Below, one piece after another: positions 34,879 through 42,981 of a stretch of DNA of 51,600 nucleotides. Location of the stretch: assembly GCA_964622775.1 (NCBI GenBank), contig CAZUSO010000017.1, positions 1 through 51,600 of the forward strand, written 5' to 3'. Positions within the stretch are counted from its first letter, which is position 1, and every line of letters begins with the position of its first letter. The DNA comes from CAZUSO01 sp964622775. GTDB taxonomy: Bacteria; Bacteroidota; Bacteroidia; Chitinophagales; Chitinophagaceae. The notes under the pieces were generated by a model. That model saw only the letters and a program-made list of their open reading frames with translations, was not told the origin of the DNA and searched no databases. The translations under genes and the position numbers were made by a program.

Positions 34879-35165
34879 TTTTACGGAGAAACAAAAACAG
34901 GAGCTGAAACTTTCGATACAATAATGGCCTGATCTTGTGCATTGAAACAAAATAAGGTGCCGGTTGTTCCGGTTAAAAAGCTCACCGGACATAGCTGGCC
35001 TTCACCGCTGCTCCCTCTACCGGAACTACATAGCCGGTTAACAGGGATGTGAAGTATAGTGAAGCCGCCCTACCCTTGCCGCTAAGAGCTGGAAAAATAG
35101 ATATCCTGTTTTGCTATCTGCCGAAATGCTTTCCGGAAGCGGCAAACGGGGAATAGAATTATACA
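34879..35165. other. Spacer between tetR and bshA, no intact gene
   Basis: On the minus strand, around 35060-34990, a fragment reads LYFTSLLTGYVVPVEGAAVK before a stop. It resembles the end of a short-chain dehydrogenase but is too short to support a call. Otherwise stops are frequent in all frames. Confidence 0.35.
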
Positions 35166-35201
35166 GAGAGCTGCCGGAGGATTCGTCCACCGGCAGCTTT
35201 C
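35166..35201 (-). terminator. Hairpin terminator downstream of bshA
   Basis: AGCTGCCGG (35169-35177) pairs with CCGGCAGCT (35190-35198), extended at the base by G-T, A-T and G-C; the loop has its own GGA/TCC pairs. It lies 54 bases past the bshA stop on the minus strand. Confidence 0.55.
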
Positions 35202-35254
35202 CTGCTGAATCTGAAACCAAGGAAAATTAATGAGATTTTGCTGTCGCAATAATT

Positions 35255-36385
35255 TTATGTACGGGCTGCTTCCAACACTTCCTCATATAACGCCTCGTAT
35301 TGTGGTAATATTTTATCAATGGAAAAGGCCTTCGCCTGCTCCAGTGCATTTCCTTTGAATACTGCCAGCCGGGCATCGTCCTGTAGAATGAAAAGTGCGT
35401 GGCGTGCCATATTTTCCACATCGCCCACATCACTCAGGAAACCCGTTTCCCCCTGGATATTGATTTCCGGCAGCCCTCCGCTGTTGGACGACACTACCGG
35501 CACACCGCAGGCCATCGCCTCCAGCGCAGCCAGGCCGAAGCTTTCATATTCGGAAGGAAGCAGGAACAGATCGGCAATGTTCAGTATTTCCTCCATTTGT
35601 TCCTGTTTGCCCAGAAAGCGTACATCACCGGCAATATCAAATTTACGGGCAACCTCTTCCATATGAAGGCGCTCCGGACCGTCACCAATCAGCAGCAGCT
35701 TAGAAGGCATTTGAGACCTTACAATCCGAAAGGTTTTCAGGACATCCTCAACACGTTTCACCTTCCGGAAATTAGAAACATGCGACAGTATTTTTTCTCC
35801 GTTTGGGGCCAGCATCTTCTTAAAATGTTCTTTATTGCTCTGATAAAAGCGGGAAGCATCCACAAAGTTGGGAATCACGTGAATCTCCTTTTCAATCCGG
35901 AAAGAATTATACGTTTCCTGTCTTAAATTTTCCGATACCGCCGTAATGGCATTCGATTCATTGATAGAAAATGTAACCACACAGGCATAGGTGCTTTCTT
36001 TTCCCACTAAAGTAATATCAGTGCCGTGCAGCGTGGTAATAAACGGAATATCGCGACCCAGCTTGCGCATCATCTGCCGGGCAAAATATGCCGAGGAGGC
36101 ATGGGGAATGGCATAATGCACATGCAATAAATCCAGATCGTTATTGAGGATTACATTGACCAAAGCGCTTGCCAAAGCAGTTTCGTACGGCGGGAAATCG
36201 AATAAAGGATATTTGGGTACGCTTACTTCATGATAATAAATATTAGGCCGGAATGCCAGGCGCACGGGCTGCTGATAGGAGATAAAATGAATCTCATGGC
36301 CTTTATCGGCCAAAGCCAGGCCAAGTTCCGTTGCCATTACGCCACTGCCGCCGAAAGTAGGATAACATACAATTCCAATCTTCAT
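35255..36385 (-). CDS. bshA: N-acetyl-alpha-D-glucosaminyl L-malate synthase (bacillithiol)
   Basis: GT-B glycosyltransferase (GT4) that joins UDP-GlcNAc and L-malate in the first step of bacillithiol synthesis. The N-terminus MKIGIVCYPTFGGSGVMATE with ELGLALADKGHEIHFISY is typical of BshA; LLHVHYAIPHASSAYFARQM gives the malate/GlcNAc domain boundary, and SEYESFGLAALEAMACGVPV carries the E-x7-E nucleotide-sugar motif. 376 residues matches the family. No bshB or bshC gene is in the window. The product is consistent with a low-GSH Bacteroidota thiol pool. A TATCTTCG box lies just upstream of its start. Confidence 0.94.
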   Translation of the reverse strand: MKIGIVCYPTFGGSGVMATELGLALADKGHEIHFISYQQPVRLAFRPNIYYHEVSVPKYPLFDFPPYETALASALVNVILNNDLDLLHVHYAIPHASSAYFARQMMRKLGRDIPFITTLHGTDITLVGKESTYACVVTFSINESNAITAVSENLRQETYNSFRIEKEIHVIPNFVDASRFYQSNKEHFKKMLAPNGEKILSHVSNFRKVKRVEDVLKTFRIVRSQMPSKLLLIGDGPERLHMEEVARKFDIAGDVRFLGKQEQMEEILNIADLFLLPSEYESFGLAALEAMACGVPVVSSNSGGLPEINIQGETGFLSDVGDVENMARHALFILQDDARLAVFKGNALEQAKAFSIDKILPQYEALYEEVLEAART

Positions 36386-36413
36386 GGTTCTTTTTGCCGC
36401 GAAGATAGTTAAT

Positions 36414-36444
36414 AAAAAAACCCGGCTGTTATAGACAGGTTTTA
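36414..36444 (-). terminator. Terminator of the cytochrome c gene
   Basis: On the minus strand AAAACCTGT and ACAGCCGGGTTTT form a stem with a small bulge, followed by a run of seven T. It lies about 18 bases past the cytochrome stop and so fits a rho-independent terminator. Confidence 0.55.
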
Positions 36445-36461
36445 TAATTGTATTGATGATA

Positions 36462-36791
36462 TTATTCTGCTTTGGAATTAGCTACCAGATAAGCTCTTAC
36501 CAGCTTTCCGTCCTCATAGTTCAATTTGGCCTTCGGGATCATTTTCTTAAGAATGCTGTTCCATTGTACCGGCGTACGGCTGTCCCCGGCATGCAGCTTA
36601 TGGCATTTTGCACAATGATCGATATACAACGCCTTGCCCTGTGCCAGCTGATCCTCCGAAAATGAAGCTAATATCTGCGCCTTAGTAGGTACCGGCTCTT
36701 TATCCGCCACAGTAGAAGCCACTTTTGGCGTACAGTTAGCCATAATCAGCATAGCGCCGCCAATTGCGAGCACAGAAAGTACTTTTTTCAT
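36462..36791 (-). CDS. Monoheme c-type cytochrome lipoprotein
   Basis: The signal peptide MKKVLSVLAIGGAMLIMANC ends in a lipobox with Cys20, so the protein is anchored in the periplasm-facing membrane. The heme-binding motif CAKCH (Cys60, Cys63, His64) sits in a small helical domain, and a Met in KKMIPKA is a plausible distal ligand. 109 residues. It is likely a one-electron carrier; its partners are unknown. It is flanked by bshA in front of its terminator and a large surface protein upstream, and is probably transcribed alone. Confidence 0.9.
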   Translation of the reverse strand: MKKVLSVLAIGGAMLIMANCTPKVASTVADKEPVPTKAQILASFSEDQLAQGKALYIDHCAKCHKLHAGDSRTPVQWNSILKKMIPKAKLNYEDGKLVRAYLVANSKAE

Positions 36792-36880
36792 GAAGTTATT
36801 TTTATGATTTGCAGATTGTCATGTTTCTGTAAAAATAAGGAAAGAGATGCTACAAAACAAATATTCCGGATAGATTCGGT

Positions 36881-36904
36881 CCGGTATTTCCATGGAAATA
36901 CCGG
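36881..36904. terminator. 24-bp perfect palindrome
   Basis: CCGGTATTTCCA (36881-36892) is followed directly by TGGAAATACCGG (36893-36904), a perfect palindrome with no spacer. It lies 47 bases downstream of the secreted-protein stop and about 90 bases upstream of the cytochrome start, so it may end the former transcript or bind a regulator of the latter. Confidence 0.55.
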
Positions 36905-36950
36905 CGTCGGCGAGCCGTAGCGGGATATAATTTAAGCCTGTTCCAAAAAA

Positions 36951-38801
36951 CTACTGCTTTATAAATTTTCGTGCAGAAGAACGCCCTGTAGCATCGGTAA
37001 GACGGATCAGATAAATACCGGGTGGTAATTCGCCTGTACGGATAGTTCGGGAATTGCCCGTTATGCTTCCCTCTTTAATGACTTTTCCGGTAAGATCGGC
37101 AATACTATAATGATAATTTCCTGCCTGCGATATTGTAACAGTTAAAGCATTCTCCGCCGGGTTAGGGTAAATATTCCAGTCCGTCACGGGCGTGTTTACA
37201 GTGTCCAGAGCAACCGGCAGCGGAGCACCCACCAAAGGGCGAACCATCAGGGCGCCCGAAAACACAGAAGGCGCCCATTGGTTCAACACATTAAAATAAC
37301 GATGCGTTCCGCCTACCCGGTTCATATCAAGGGCAATCATCAGCGAATCGCTTAACCCGCCCGCCGGCAAAATGATACCAATATAAAAAGGACCCTCACC
37401 TAATACAACCGGCTGATCAAACCGGTAAACGGCCAATTGATTTACGGTATCCTTGTATTGCGGAAAATTGAAATCCTGCTGATAAATGAGTTCATCGCTA
37501 CCGCCGTTTACCGCGATATCCCCATACACGGCTAACGAAAAATCTTTCCAGGCCCCGGAAGGCACCTGCCGTGCAAAACGGATAGCAACGCCCCGCAGCG
37601 TATCCGGCACATACATCGCATATTCCAAAGCTATCTTGCCCGGTGCATTTTGGGAAAGATTCAGAAAATAAGCCTTTTCCGCGGTACCATCATCATACGC
37701 AAAGGCATTCCCGAATACCTGACGTTGCCGAATTGTATCATTATCCAGGGGTGCATCCGGGTAAATATCGGTCAGGTAAAAAGTATGCTCTATCGTAAAT
37801 TGCCCTGCAGAAGAATTGATATTGTACATCGGGAAGACAGGAGCAACACTACCTCCTTCTATGATACCGCCAATATTTCCCGTTCCGCTGCTTAGTATGC
37901 TCCCGGCAAGGGTTTTGGCAATATAGCCATAATCAACCAGTCCTAAATTATCTCCGTTATTTTTGAAAGTACATTCCAGTTCCGTCTTTAAAAAGGCTGC
38001 CGGATCCGTGGCAAAATGCCGGTAAGGCATTTGCGTAAAGTCGTTCAGCAGGGTCGTGGGCTGTTGAGTAAAAGCTATATCATTCAGCACTGTATCATGG
38101 ATGTTTCGGTTGGCGTCCAGCCGGATATAATCCACATTCCACTGGGAATTACTGATGCCGATGGTAGCTTTATTGACGAATCGGAATTCAAAATTTTCAT
38201 AAAAACACTGCGGTATGGTTATGGGAATCATTACCTGCCTGAAAGAATCTAAGAGGCGCCCTTCCACAGACCATACCTTTTGCCATACGCCATTGTTCTG
38301 ATGCAGGTACAGCATCAGAGAATCTCCGGGCTTGGGCGCAAATCCATGGCCCTGAGGCTGATAAAAGAAGCTCAGATATACGGAATCCGCCGGCTGGTGA
38401 GCGCTCATATCAATGGGCAGCGATGTGAGGCTGTCGGCATATATCGTATTGTAAGGTTGCACAGTGTCGTAAGGAACCCCGCGAAAATCAAGCGCGTCAA
38501 AGGTAGCCACACCGCGACTCATCGGGCTTACGGCCATATTGTTGTTCACCCAGACGGATTGATCGGCCCACTTAGCAGGATCCGGGTAAGGACTGTCTAT
38601 GGTAAAGTCTTCAAAAAAGGGCAATGAGAGTGCGGCCGGTCTTTGACGGGTATTGTTGCCGGCATGGCTTTGTGAAGCCTGTTGCAGGATAACATTCTCA
38701 TTCAGCGGAACAACCATTTCCTGCGCCTGTAAAACGCTAACGGAAAAAATACCTGCCAGCAGCAGGGGTAGCTTTTTGATAAAACAACAGGCCTTGTGCA
38801 T
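36951..38801 (-). CDS. Large secreted protein with type A sorting signal of the type IX system
   Basis: The start is placed at the Met at 38801 (MHKACCFIKKLPLLLAGIFS, a good signal peptide ending VLQAQ). The open frame goes up to 38912, but that extra part has no signal character and lies upstream of a TACATTTG promoter box at 38839. The ~530-residue exported body contains two jelly-roll-like halves (FFEDFTIDSPYPDPAKWADQ, VYLSFFYQPQGHGFAPKPGD, FAYDDGTAEKAYFLNLSQNA). The C-terminal ~75 residues, WNIYPNPAENALTVTI ... GIYLIRLTDATGR, are a classic type A signal. Its enzymatic or structural role is unknown. Confidence 0.87.
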   Translation of the reverse strand: MHKACCFIKKLPLLLAGIFSVSVLQAQEMVVPLNENVILQQASQSHAGNNTRQRPAALSLPFFEDFTIDSPYPDPAKWADQSVWVNNNMAVSPMSRGVATFDALDFRGVPYDTVQPYNTIYADSLTSLPIDMSAHQPADSVYLSFFYQPQGHGFAPKPGDSLMLYLHQNNGVWQKVWSVEGRLLDSFRQVMIPITIPQCFYENFEFRFVNKATIGISNSQWNVDYIRLDANRNIHDTVLNDIAFTQQPTTLLNDFTQMPYRHFATDPAAFLKTELECTFKNNGDNLGLVDYGYIAKTLAGSILSSGTGNIGGIIEGGSVAPVFPMYNINSSAGQFTIEHTFYLTDIYPDAPLDNDTIRQRQVFGNAFAYDDGTAEKAYFLNLSQNAPGKIALEYAMYVPDTLRGVAIRFARQVPSGAWKDFSLAVYGDIAVNGGSDELIYQQDFNFPQYKDTVNQLAVYRFDQPVVLGEGPFYIGIILPAGGLSDSLMIALDMNRVGGTHRYFNVLNQWAPSVFSGALMVRPLVGAPLPVALDTVNTPVTDWNIYPNPAENALTVTISQAGNYHYSIADLTGKVIKEGSITGNSRTIRTGELPPGIYLIRLTDATGRSSARKFIKQ

Positions 38802-38838
38802 ATAGAATATGTAGTGCTTATTTCTCGTAAAAACGTAA

Positions 38839-38846
38839 CAAATGTA
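38839..38846 (-). promoter_or_regulatory. -7 promoter box of the secreted-protein gene
   Basis: Minus strand TACATTTG. It lies 38 bases before the ATG at 38801, implying a leader of about 30 bases. The 38802-39123 spacer holds this and the next divergent box, nothing else. Confidence 0.5.
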
Positions 38847-39068
38847 AATTAAATTGCGGAGAGGCCGGATGCGAACTTCAGGAAAGGTGTTTGCTGCGGC
38901 CTTCTTCTTCATTGCTCCTGATTTAAATGCCGGCTAAATTGAAAAATATCCCGACATTCAGTTAAAAATCATATATTGTTTTTTTCATCTCAATATCATT
39001 AATACAATAATTTTTCCCAACAGCAGCTTAAATCATGTTAGCAAATAAATAATATATATACTGCCCTA

Positions 39069-39076
39069 TATCTTTG
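39069..39076 (+). promoter_or_regulatory. -7 promoter box of the 39124 gene
   Basis: TATCTTTG, the same octamer as at 26627 and 34824 (their minus strands). It is 47 bases before the ATG, giving a leader of about 40 bases. Confidence 0.5.
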
Positions 39077-39123
39077 CATGCGCTCCTCGTCTTTATATTA
39101 AAATACTATAAACATAAATTTTT

Positions 39124-40878
39124 ATGAAAAAAATTTCAAAACTTTGTTTAAGCATCATTGCTTCAACAATGCTCCTTTCAGCAGCACATGCACAGGTTGC
39201 TATATGGACAGGCTATAATAGTTCCTCCTGGAATGACCCCGACAACTGGACCTGGGACAACGGCAATTACGGTGTTCCCGGCTCTAATGATGACATTCTT
39301 ATTGATTACGATTATATCTGGAGCGGATACCCCGTGCTGGTAAACGGTGATTCTGTCAGTTGCCGTAATATCGCCTTCAATGACTATTGGGGTGATGGGG
39401 TTTGTATTTTTATGACAGGCAATGCATTGCTGAATATTTACGGGTCTTCTATCGAATCCTACAGCAGCAGCGGTTATCTCGGTTATATCTACAGCATAAA
39501 TATGGAAACGGGAGAGCTTTCCAATACACCTCGTATCAAATTCCTGAACGGTAGTAAAATAGTGGATAATACACTCATCCTCGCCGGCAATATCGAGGTA
39601 TATAGCGATGATATCAACCTGACGGGTAGCGCTATATATGTGTTGGGTTCCCTGAAATTTAAAAAGCCCCCGGTCAACATAGGTTCACCGGCAACCGGTA
39701 ATATCGTTATCAATAATAGCAGTCTTATGACGGTACCACCTACAGGAAACATCTCGGTACCGGCCTATACCGATAATCAGATTCCCCCGCATATCGTCAC
39801 TACTTCCACTAATCCGGATTTGAATATCAGTATGGGAGGTCTGTATGCACTGAACAATATGAATGATCCCCCAACCGGGCTTACTGGTACCGGTGTGTTT
39901 CCTGTCGGTCCCTCAGCCGGGTCTTACACGCCCGTATCGGTAACGAATAACGGCGGCTATATCTGGGGAATTTCCGTGATACCTACTCTGCCAACAAGCT
40001 GCCCCGGTAATCCGGTGAATAATAATGATGCCGTACAATATAATTACCTGGTAAGCCCGGGGCAGTTTGATGCCAGTGGCGAACTTGTATTCTTAAGCAC
40101 CATTCCTTCTCCTGCAAATGTTTCACTCACCTTTAACCAGGCTAATACCGGTCTGGATGTACTGAACGGTTTTAATCCCGACAATTATAATATCAATATG
40201 TTCAGCGTAACCGCAAACGGGTGCTATGCGGAAATTCCGGGAGCAATCCAGGCAAACCTGAGCACAAATTATATAACCGTCTCCAGCCCGACTCAAAGCA
40301 GTTTCGGCCATTTTGTAATGGCGCCTTTTGGTCAGTCTTCCGTTACCATAGATGTTACCACCTCCGGGAATGTTCCTGCTGAGATCACAGAGCCTGCCGG
40401 CACTTTACAAATGGCGGCTACGGTTATGCCGGCTACGGTAAGTCAGGATGTAAACTGGAGCATTATCCCGGTAACAGGCGGAGCCACCATCAGCAGCACA
40501 GGCCTTGTTACGGCTTCTGCAGATGGCACCGTATGGGCAAAGGGAACTTCGGTAGCGAACCCTGATGCAAGCGATTCCGTGCTGATTACTATTTCCAATC
40601 AGAATACAGGTATTCATGGGGTTGACCCTTCCATAGGCTTTATGATGTATCCCAATCCTGCCAAAGAAGTATTAAATCTTGTCGCCCAAAAACAGCCCAC
40701 GGCATGGTCGGTATCCATTATCGATGCTTTCGGCAGGCAAGTTTCATCAGCGCAATTCCCCGCTAATGCCCTGAATACGCCGCGCGCTATTTCCATAAGT
40801 CATTTATCTCCCGGCCTGTATTTCCTTCATGTAAAAGGAGAACGGACTGATTTTTATTCGAAATTTACCAGGCAATAA
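39124..40878 (+). CDS. Surface protein with Ig-like domain and type A sorting signal
   Basis: Signal peptide ending AAHAQ at residue ~24. Residues ~27-130 start AIWTGYNSSSWNDPDNWTWD, the G8/W-rich beta-solenoid start seen in many secreted Bacteroidota adhesins. A serine/proline-rich middle follows, then near 455-520 a BIG2-like domain (TLQMAATVMPATVSQDVNWS, ISSTGLVTASADGTVWAKGT). The end, MMYPNPAKEVLNLVAQ ... LSPGLYFLHVKGERTD, is a type A sorting signal. It is likely attached to the surface. A strong terminator follows directly. Function beyond adhesion-like structure is unknown. Confidence 0.87.
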   Translation: MKKISKLCLSIIASTMLLSAAHAQVAIWTGYNSSSWNDPDNWTWDNGNYGVPGSNDDILIDYDYIWSGYPVLVNGDSVSCRNIAFNDYWGDGVCIFMTGNALLNIYGSSIESYSSSGYLGYIYSINMETGELSNTPRIKFLNGSKIVDNTLILAGNIEVYSDDINLTGSAIYVLGSLKFKKPPVNIGSPATGNIVINNSSLMTVPPTGNISVPAYTDNQIPPHIVTTSTNPDLNISMGGLYALNNMNDPPTGLTGTGVFPVGPSAGSYTPVSVTNNGGYIWGISVIPTLPTSCPGNPVNNNDAVQYNYLVSPGQFDASGELVFLSTIPSPANVSLTFNQANTGLDVLNGFNPDNYNINMFSVTANGCYAEIPGAIQANLSTNYITVSSPTQSSFGHFVMAPFGQSSVTIDVTTSGNVPAEITEPAGTLQMAATVMPATVSQDVNWSIIPVTGGATISSTGLVTASADGTVWAKGTSVANPDASDSVLITISNQNTGIHGVDPSIGFMMYPNPAKEVLNLVAQKQPTAWSVSIIDAFGRQVSSAQFPANALNTPRAISISHLSPGLYFLHVKGERTDFYSKFTRQ

Positions 40879-40896
40879 TATATTAATTGTTTAATC

Positions 40897-40929
40897 AAAA
40901 AAGCTGCAAGGAATAATTGCAGCTTTTTT
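40897..40929 (+). terminator. Rho-independent terminator
   Basis: AAAAAAGCTGCAA (40897-40909) and TTGCAGCTTTTTT (40917-40929) are perfect 13-bp complements with a 7-base loop and a T-run, 19 bases past the secreted-protein stop. It is the clearest terminator in the window. Confidence 0.85.
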
Positions 40930-40974
40930 GATGCGATGATGTTACTATTATTCCCGGAAGCAGGATGCATCCGT

Positions 40975-40982
40975 TAACTTTG
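40975..40982 (+). promoter_or_regulatory. -7 promoter box of the ABC-F gene
   Basis: TAACTTTG ends 5 bases before the ATG at 40988. Transcription 6-7 bases on would begin at the start codon itself, so the message may be leaderless. Confidence 0.4.
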
Positions 40983-40987
40983 CCGTC

Positions 40988-42880
40988 ATGCATTATCTTT
41001 CCATAGAAAATCTTACCAAATCCTACACGGACAAACCTTTGTTTGAAAATATTGCCTTTCATATCAATGAAGGCGATAAAGTAGCGCTCATTGCCCTGAA
41101 CGGCGCCGGAAAATCTACCTTGCTGAAGATCATTTCCGGTGCGGAAATTCCGGACGAAGGAACCGTATGGATTCATAAGGAAGTAAAAGTGGTGCTGTTA
41201 GCGCAGCAGCCTCATATAGAAGAACAACAAACCGTATTAGAAAACATCTTCAACCACGACCACCCGGTGCTGCATGCCATCAGGCGCTATGAACAGCTTA
41301 CCGGATCAGACAGGGAACCGGATCCACAGGCGCTGGCTGATGCCATGAAAGAGATGGACGAACGCAACGCCTGGCATTTTGATGCTCAGGTAAAGCAGAT
41401 TCTGGGTAAGCTCAATATTCATCATTTAGACCAGCCCGTAGCTACCTTGTCCGGCGGACAAAAAAAGCGCATCGCATTAGCCAAAGTGCTGATCGATATG
41501 GATTTTGAGCATCGCCATACCCTGCTGATCATGGACGAGCCAACGAATCACTTAGATGTGGATATGATCGAATGGCTGGAATATTACCTGAGCCGCGAAC
41601 ATGTTACCCTGCTCTTAGTAACGCACGACCGCTATTTTTTGGATCATGTTTGTAACGAAATTATAGAGCTTGATCAGGGTTCGGTGCATATCACCAAAGG
41701 TAATTATGAAAAATACATAGAACAGAAAGCGCTGCGCATGGAAATAGAACAGGCTAATGTGGACAAGGCGCGCAACCGCTACCGCAAAGAGCTGGAGTGG
41801 ATGCGCAAGCAGCCGAAAGCAAGAACCACAAAATCCAAATCCCGGCAGGATGCCTTTTACGACTGGAAAGAACGGGCTGCTAAAAAACTGCAACAGGCGG
41901 AGCTGGAACTGCAGGTGAAAATGACCCGCCTCGGCGGCAAGGTGCTGGAACTGAAAAAAGTGTATAAATCTTATGGAGAGAAGGTCATTCTGCAAGGCTT
42001 CGATTATACCTTCAAGCGCGGCGAAAGAGTGGGCGTAGTCGGGAAAAACGGTGTGGGCAAATCTACGTTCATCAATATGCTTTTGGGCAAAGAATCTGTT
42101 GACAGCGGTAAGATCAATGTAGGCGATACTATTGTGTTTGGCGATTTTTCGCAGGAAGGACTACAGTTTAAAGAAGACGTTCGCGTGATCGAATATGTAA
42201 AATCATTTGCGGAATTTTTCCCGCTGGCCGATGGTACTAAACTAAGCGCTGCGCAGTTCCTGCAAAAGTTTTTATTTCCGCCCGAAAAGCAGTTTACATT
42301 TCTCAGCAAGCTGAGCGGTGGCGAAAAGAAACGGCTGCAACTGTTAACCATTTTATTCCGCAACCCGAATTTCCTGGTGCTGGACGAGCCGACCAATGAC
42401 CTGGATTTACCTACGCTGGATATCCTGGAAGAATTTTTAGCAGCATACCAGGGCTGTATCATTATCGTGTCGCACGACCGGTATTTTATGGATAAATTAG
42501 TGGATCACCTTTTTGCATTTGAAGGTAAGGGAGTCATCAGGGATTTCCCCGGAAACTATTCCCAATACCGGGAGATGCTGCGGGAGGAGGAAAAATACCG
42601 CCAGGAATCAACTGCCGCAAAAATGAAAGAAAAGGAATCGGCCACCATTCCCGGTTCCGCACCACGACGGAAAATGTCATTCAAAGAAAAGCGGGAACTG
42701 GAACAGCTTCAGGATGAAATTCCTCAATTAGAAGCAGAAAAGCTACAGCTTGAAACAGACATGGTCACACATGCCTCCGACTTTGAGCAGCTGCAAAAAA
42801 GCGGGACACGCATCGCAGCAATCATCAGCCTGCTGGAGGAAAAAGAAATGCGCTGGTTAGAGCTGAGTGAAATGGAATAA
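40988..42880 (+). CDS. ABC-F family ATPase (Uup-like)
   Basis: Cytoplasmic ribosome-associated ATPase with no membrane part. Two ABC domains are visible: Walker A ALNGAGKST (~residue 38) with signature LSGGQKKR, and Walker A GKNGVGKST (~355) with signature LSGGEKKR, each with its Walker B LLIMDEPTNHLD or FLVLDEPTNDLD. A linker rich in basic residues (NRYRKELEWMRKQPKARTTK) joins them, and the last ~75 residues form a charged coiled coil (FKEKRELEQLQDEIPQLEAE), as in Uup. The 630-residue length matches Uup. Members of the family rescue or remodel stalled ribosomes; some give antibiotic protection. The exact subclass is uncertain. Confidence 0.92.
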   Translation: MHYLSIENLTKSYTDKPLFENIAFHINEGDKVALIALNGAGKSTLLKIISGAEIPDEGTVWIHKEVKVVLLAQQPHIEEQQTVLENIFNHDHPVLHAIRRYEQLTGSDREPDPQALADAMKEMDERNAWHFDAQVKQILGKLNIHHLDQPVATLSGGQKKRIALAKVLIDMDFEHRHTLLIMDEPTNHLDVDMIEWLEYYLSREHVTLLLVTHDRYFLDHVCNEIIELDQGSVHITKGNYEKYIEQKALRMEIEQANVDKARNRYRKELEWMRKQPKARTTKSKSRQDAFYDWKERAAKKLQQAELELQVKMTRLGGKVLELKKVYKSYGEKVILQGFDYTFKRGERVGVVGKNGVGKSTFINMLLGKESVDSGKINVGDTIVFGDFSQEGLQFKEDVRVIEYVKSFAEFFPLADGTKLSAAQFLQKFLFPPEKQFTFLSKLSGGEKKRLQLLTILFRNPNFLVLDEPTNDLDLPTLDILEEFLAAYQGCIIIVSHDRYFMDKLVDHLFAFEGKGVIRDFPGNYSQYREMLREEEKYRQESTAAKMKEKESATIPGSAPRRKMSFKEKRELEQLQDEIPQLEAEKLQLETDMVTHASDFEQLQKSGTRIAAIISLLEEKEMRWLELSEME

Positions 42881-42981
42881 AAAAATTTACATCAATATGT
42901 GGGATGAATATGATGAATATATAACTATTCGTCTTATTTTTAACAAATCTTATTTTACGACAAATAAAACTTGCTAAAAAT

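Noticed and set aside
38802..38912. Upstream start of the secreted protein adding 37 residues
   Set aside because: The extra residues destroy the signal peptide position and overlap a promoter box.
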